From assembly GCA_964520985.1 (NCBI GenBank), contig CAZFPB010000034.1, positions 1 to 9,510 on the forward strand: a stretch of 9,510 bases of DNA, written 5' to 3'. The translations under genes were made by a program, and so were the position numbers. The DNA is from CAYSGL01 sp964520985. GTDB lineage: Bacteria; Pseudomonadota; Alphaproteobacteria; Micavibrionales; Micavibrionaceae. Of this stretch, positions 7,441-9,510 are shown piece after piece (the stretch's first letter is position 1; each line of letters begins with the position of its first letter). The notes under the pieces are model-generated. The model did not search any database. It had not been told where the DNA came from and was given only the letters and a program-made list of their open reading frames with translations.

Positions 7441-8805
7441 ATGAAAGGCGATTTTTCCCGGATCAGTTTTGATTCCACCAAACACTTCACCCGCGTCCTG
7501 CAACAACAGGGTCGCGTCCAGTTGGACGCAGACTGGAACGAACAGACGGCTATCTTCCTGCACTACCAGCAGCGCCTGGCAGCCGATCTGATTGGTCCCC
7601 ACGGCGGGCCGGCAAACCAGCTCGATGGCGAAGAGCGCATGCAGCAGCGTTCTTTAGGGTTCGACATAGTTCCCTCCAGCGATATAGATACCCGCCTCAG
7701 CGACCTGGATGAAAATGAGCGCAATTCCCTGATACAGAAGACATCTAACGCCGATGAAAGTGGCGGGCTGGCGGTCGGCAAAGGTCGTTACTACGTCAAC
7801 GGCCACCTGGCCGAAGCCGAAGATTTCTACACCCTTTATAAGCAGCCGGATTATCAATGGCCGCCCGGCGAGAAATTGAAAAAGGGCGAGCGCTACTTAA
7901 TTTACCTGGATGTGTGGGAGCACCACGTCACTTACATAGACGATGAGAGTATTCGCGAAGTTGCGCTGGAAGGTGCCGACACCACCACCCGCGCCAAGCT
8001 GGTATGGCAGGTAAAAGCCGAACGGGTGGATAAAAGTTTTGGCTTCGATCAGCCCGGCGATGGCTTCCTCAATACACTTACACCCAAGTTCTACCCAAAG
8101 AATCGTGGCCTGCTCAAGGCCAAAGCCAAATACGACGGCAAAGCCGAGCCCTGCATCAGCTCCCCCCAAGCCAGCTATCGCGGCCTGGAAAACCAGCTCT
8201 ACCGGGTAGAAATCTACGGTGAAGGCACTAAGTTCTCGTTCAAATGGTCGCGCGACAACGCCAGCACCCTGGCCGCCATTGATAGCCAACTCGGCAATTT
8301 GATTAAAGTGGACGATGCGCGTGGCTTTACCGCCGGCCAATTGATCGAGTTAACCAATAGCGAACAGGAACTGCGCGGCCGCGCCGGGCCGCTCTATAAA
8401 ATCAAAAAAATCGAAGGCAACGAAATTTTCCTGGATACCGAAGTTGTCGCCGCCGCTGATCTTCCCGCTGGCGAACCCTGGCCCACCAAAGCCCGCCGCT
8501 GGGACGGTAGCCTGCCACTCAAAGAATCCGCCAACGAATGGCAAGTACTCGCCGATGGTGTACAGGTGCAATTCCAATCCGCCCCCGATGGCACCAAGCA
8601 CCAATACCGCACCGGCGACTATTGGCTAATCCCCGTCCGCACCGCCACTGGTGATGTCGACTGGCCCCACGACGCCACCCTGCCACCTTATGGCATAAAC
8701 CATCACTATGCGCCCTTGGCGATAGTGGATATATCAGCGGACGGAAAAGTGAGTTTCATCCGCGAATTGCGCAAGGCGTTTTCGCCACTGGCGGTGGATC
8801 TGTAG
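7441..8805 (+). CDS. DUF6519 domain-containing protein, tail/injection-particle associated
   Basis: This 454-residue protein is the last gene of the operon. The N-terminal block (residues 1-57: MKGDFSRISFD, then VLQQQGRVQLDADWNEQ and IGPHGGP) is the signature I associate with DUF6519 proteins, which are found beside the preceding tail genes in other genomes. A YLDVWEHHVTYIDD segment, TTTRAKLVWQVK, LENQLYRVEIYGEG with FKWSRDNAS, and a C-terminal YRTGDYWLIPVRTATGDVDWP with GINHHYAPLAIVDI follow in the expected order. There is no signal peptide, membrane segment or catalytic motif. Molecular function is unknown; position next to the gpI-like gene suggests a peripheral structural, fibre-attachment or assembly part, not an enzyme. 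The start is fixed by the strong ribosome site and by the N-terminal signature beginning at Met1. The sequence looks complete, ending with TAG. Confidence 0.87.
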   Translation: MKGDFSRISFDSTKHFTRVLQQQGRVQLDADWNEQTAIFLHYQQRLAADLIGPHGGPANQLDGEERMQQRSLGFDIVPSSDIDTRLSDLDENERNSLIQKTSNADESGGLAVGKGRYYVNGHLAEAEDFYTLYKQPDYQWPPGEKLKKGERYLIYLDVWEHHVTYIDDESIREVALEGADTTTRAKLVWQVKAERVDKSFGFDQPGDGFLNTLTPKFYPKNRGLLKAKAKYDGKAEPCISSPQASYRGLENQLYRVEIYGEGTKFSFKWSRDNASTLAAIDSQLGNLIKVDDARGFTAGQLIELTNSEQELRGRAGPLYKIKKIEGNEIFLDTEVVAAADLPAGEPWPTKARRWDGSLPLKESANEWQVLADGVQVQFQSAPDGTKHQYRTGDYWLIPVRTATGDVDWPHDATLPPYGINHHYAPLAIVDISADGKVSFIRELRKAFSPLAVDL

Positions 8806-8829
8806 GACGGTTTGGTAAGTACGCGACTA

Positions 8830-8860
8830 TAAAGCGGCCTTAAAGAATAAAGCCGCTTTA
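8830..8860 (+). terminator. Terminator-like hairpin after the tail operon
   Basis: TAAAGCGGC (8830-8838) and GCCGCTTTA (8852-8860) form a perfect 9-base-pair stem with a 13-base loop, starting 25 bases after the last stop codon. The position suits transcription termination or 3'-end protection, but no U-run follows, so it would be a weak intrinsic terminator. Confidence 0.5.
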
Positions 8861-8940
8861 AACAATGGCCACTCAGAGGACCTTGGAAAGAGCAACAGCG
8901 ATCCTGCATGCTTTCAGTAGTTGCAGTTTAAAATTATTCC

Positions 8941-8963
8941 GCGTCACAACAGATTTGTGACGC
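8941..8963. repeat. Perfect inverted repeat, 9-base-pair arms and 5-base loop
   Basis: GCGTCACAA (8941-8949) and TTGTGACGC (8955-8963) are exact reverse complements. No T-run follows on either strand, so it is not an obvious terminator. It could be a second 3'-end RNA structure or an operator for a dimeric regulator; the sequence does not decide. Confidence 0.55.
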
Positions 8964-8983
8964 ACATCCCATTTGATGAGATA

Positions 8984-9070
8984 TGCGCTAAATTGCCGTT
9001 AATGTAGGGATGCATCGCGTCCATCCATAAACTTCCGTGACCGGTAAATTGATGCATTTTTATTAGCGCA
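8984..9070. repeat. Distant inverted repeat TGCGCTAA / TTAGCGCA with paired GATGCAT copies
   Basis: TGCGCTAA (8984-8991) is matched by its exact reverse complement at 9063-9070, and GATGCAT occurs at 9009-9015 and again at 9051-9057. This could be paired protein sites or the base of a loose RNA fold. Arms this short can occur by chance in AT-rich DNA. Confidence 0.3.
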
Positions 9071-9116
9071 AAATTCTACATACGGGACTTCAAACCAAAA
9101 ATCTTGGGTTAAAAAT

Positions 9117-9165
9117 TTCAACTTAAATAAAAAAAACTTCAACTTTTATCAAAACGGTAAAACTT
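9117..9165. repeat. TTCAACTT direct repeats spaced about two helical turns in A-tract DNA
   Basis: TTCAACTT occurs at 9117-9124 and 9138-9145 (21-base spacing), and a partial copy (ACTTTTA) places a third ACTT at 9162, 20 bases later. Runs of A at 9111-9115, 9129-9136, 9151-9154 and 9171-9174 recur at roughly 20-base steps. The block could be curved DNA or a site for a helically phased regulator or nucleoid protein. Confidence 0.45.
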
Positions 9166-9430
9166 TTAGTAAAAGCATTAATTCCATTTCCCTCCTTTTT
9201 TGCAGAATGCTGCCAAAGCCCTACTAACAACGTCCAGATAATGTGCTTTTTTATGTTTGCTTTTTGATAGCGCAATCAATTACTCCAAAACAATAACGAT
9301 TTGATGTGCACTCACCGCCATTTGCAGCCTGTTTGATTTTCCATAACTGTTTTTTGTAGTGACAACCGTAGTACGTCTTTGCCCTAGCCCTTTGTTAGCC
9401 CGCTTGATAATAACGATGTTAATGACCGCT

Positions 9431-9444
9431 GCCGGTGACCCGGC
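9431..9444 (+). repeat. Small GC-rich hairpin in the leader of the right-hand gene
   Basis: GCCGG (9431-9435) and CCGGC (9440-9444) close a TGAC tetraloop, ending 10 bases before the ribosome site of the gene at 9468 and followed by ATTTATT. It could be a leader structure affecting mRNA stability or initiation; five pairs is little evidence on its own. Confidence 0.35.
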
Positions 9445-9467
9445 ATTTATTCACTGAGGAAAACACT

Positions 9468-9510
9468 ATGAGTAGCTTTAAAGCCTCTGCGATCAACCCT
9501 CGCATGGCGG
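9468..9510 (+). CDS. Start of an unidentified gene (cut by the window edge)
   Basis: An ATG at 9468 is preceded by TGAGGA (9455-9460) with a 7-base spacer, a good ribosome site. The frame stays open to the edge and reads MSSFKASAINPRMA. The N-terminus is basic and could precede a hydrophobic signal segment, but fourteen residues allow no family call. It is separated from the tail operon by 662 bases with hairpins, so it is most likely a separate transcription unit. Confidence 0.6.
   Translation, partial: MSSFKASAINPRMA

Larger units (their letters stand above)
8806..9467. other. Intergenic region between the tail operon and the next gene
   Basis: No convincing reading frame is present on either strand. 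The region holds two perfect 9-base-pair hairpins near the operon end, a very AT-rich block (20 of 90 bases are G or C at 9091-9180) with spaced direct repeats, and the leader of the gene starting at 9468. The composition change from the operon is sharp. No tRNA, rRNA, riboswitch or CRISPR pattern was seen. No clear sigma-70 promoter could be assigned, though one for the right-hand gene is expected here. Confidence 0.7.

Noticed and set aside
8941..8963. CRP-like operator
   Set aside because: The half-sites are in reversed order (TCACA before TGTGA), not the TGTGA-N6-TCACA arrangement CRP recognises.
9391..9420. Sigma-70 promoter for the right-hand gene (TTGTTA, 17 bases, GATGTT)
   Set aside because: The -35-like element is acceptable, but the -10 matches the consensus at only three of six bases, so I do not call it.

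Overview
The window is about 93% coding. Its content is most consistent with a Gammaproteobacterium, possibly Cellvibrio-like; that guess rests on the moderate-to-high GC coding style next to an AT-rich intergenic region and is weak. Everything that can be identified belongs to one plus-strand operon encoding baseplate and tail-tip parts of a phage-tail-like (contractile injection system or tail-derived) particle. None of the proteins has a signal peptide or membrane segment, as expected for particle parts assembled in the cytosol.

Layout. (1) 1-1911: a J-like baseplate assembly protein that runs in from the left edge. (2) 1908-5180: a second, larger and more divergent J-like baseplate assembly protein, coupled to the first by an ATGA stop/start overlap. 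(3) 5188-7410: a tail protein with a P2 gpI-like N-terminus and a probable beta-helical C-terminal half. (4) 7441-8805: a DUF6519-type protein with the strongest ribosome binding site of the set. (5) 8806-9467: a 662-base intergenic region with a weak terminator-like hairpin, a second perfect hairpin and a very AT-rich block of helically spaced direct repeats. (6) 9468 to the right edge: the first 14 codons of a separate, unidentified gene with its own leader.

How the genes fit together. In contractile particles, J/gp6-like proteins build the wedge ring of the baseplate that senses contact and triggers sheath contraction. gpI-like proteins sit at the baseplate rim and connect to fibres. Two unequal J-like proteins in tandem recall the gp6/gp7-type or Afp11/Afp12-type wedge pair. 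The gpI/beta-helix protein and the DUF6519 protein are the natural candidates for peripheral, target-facing or cargo-related parts. Sheath, tube, spike, tape measure and the AAA+ ATPase are not in the window and, if present, must lie upstream.

The families are recognised from remembered sequence patterns, not from a search. The combination is known in genome annotations but, to my knowledge, poorly studied experimentally. The most distinctive local features are the tandem pentapeptide insert and Cys/His clusters in the first protein, the CGCC N-terminus of the second, and the beta-helix-like ladder of the third.
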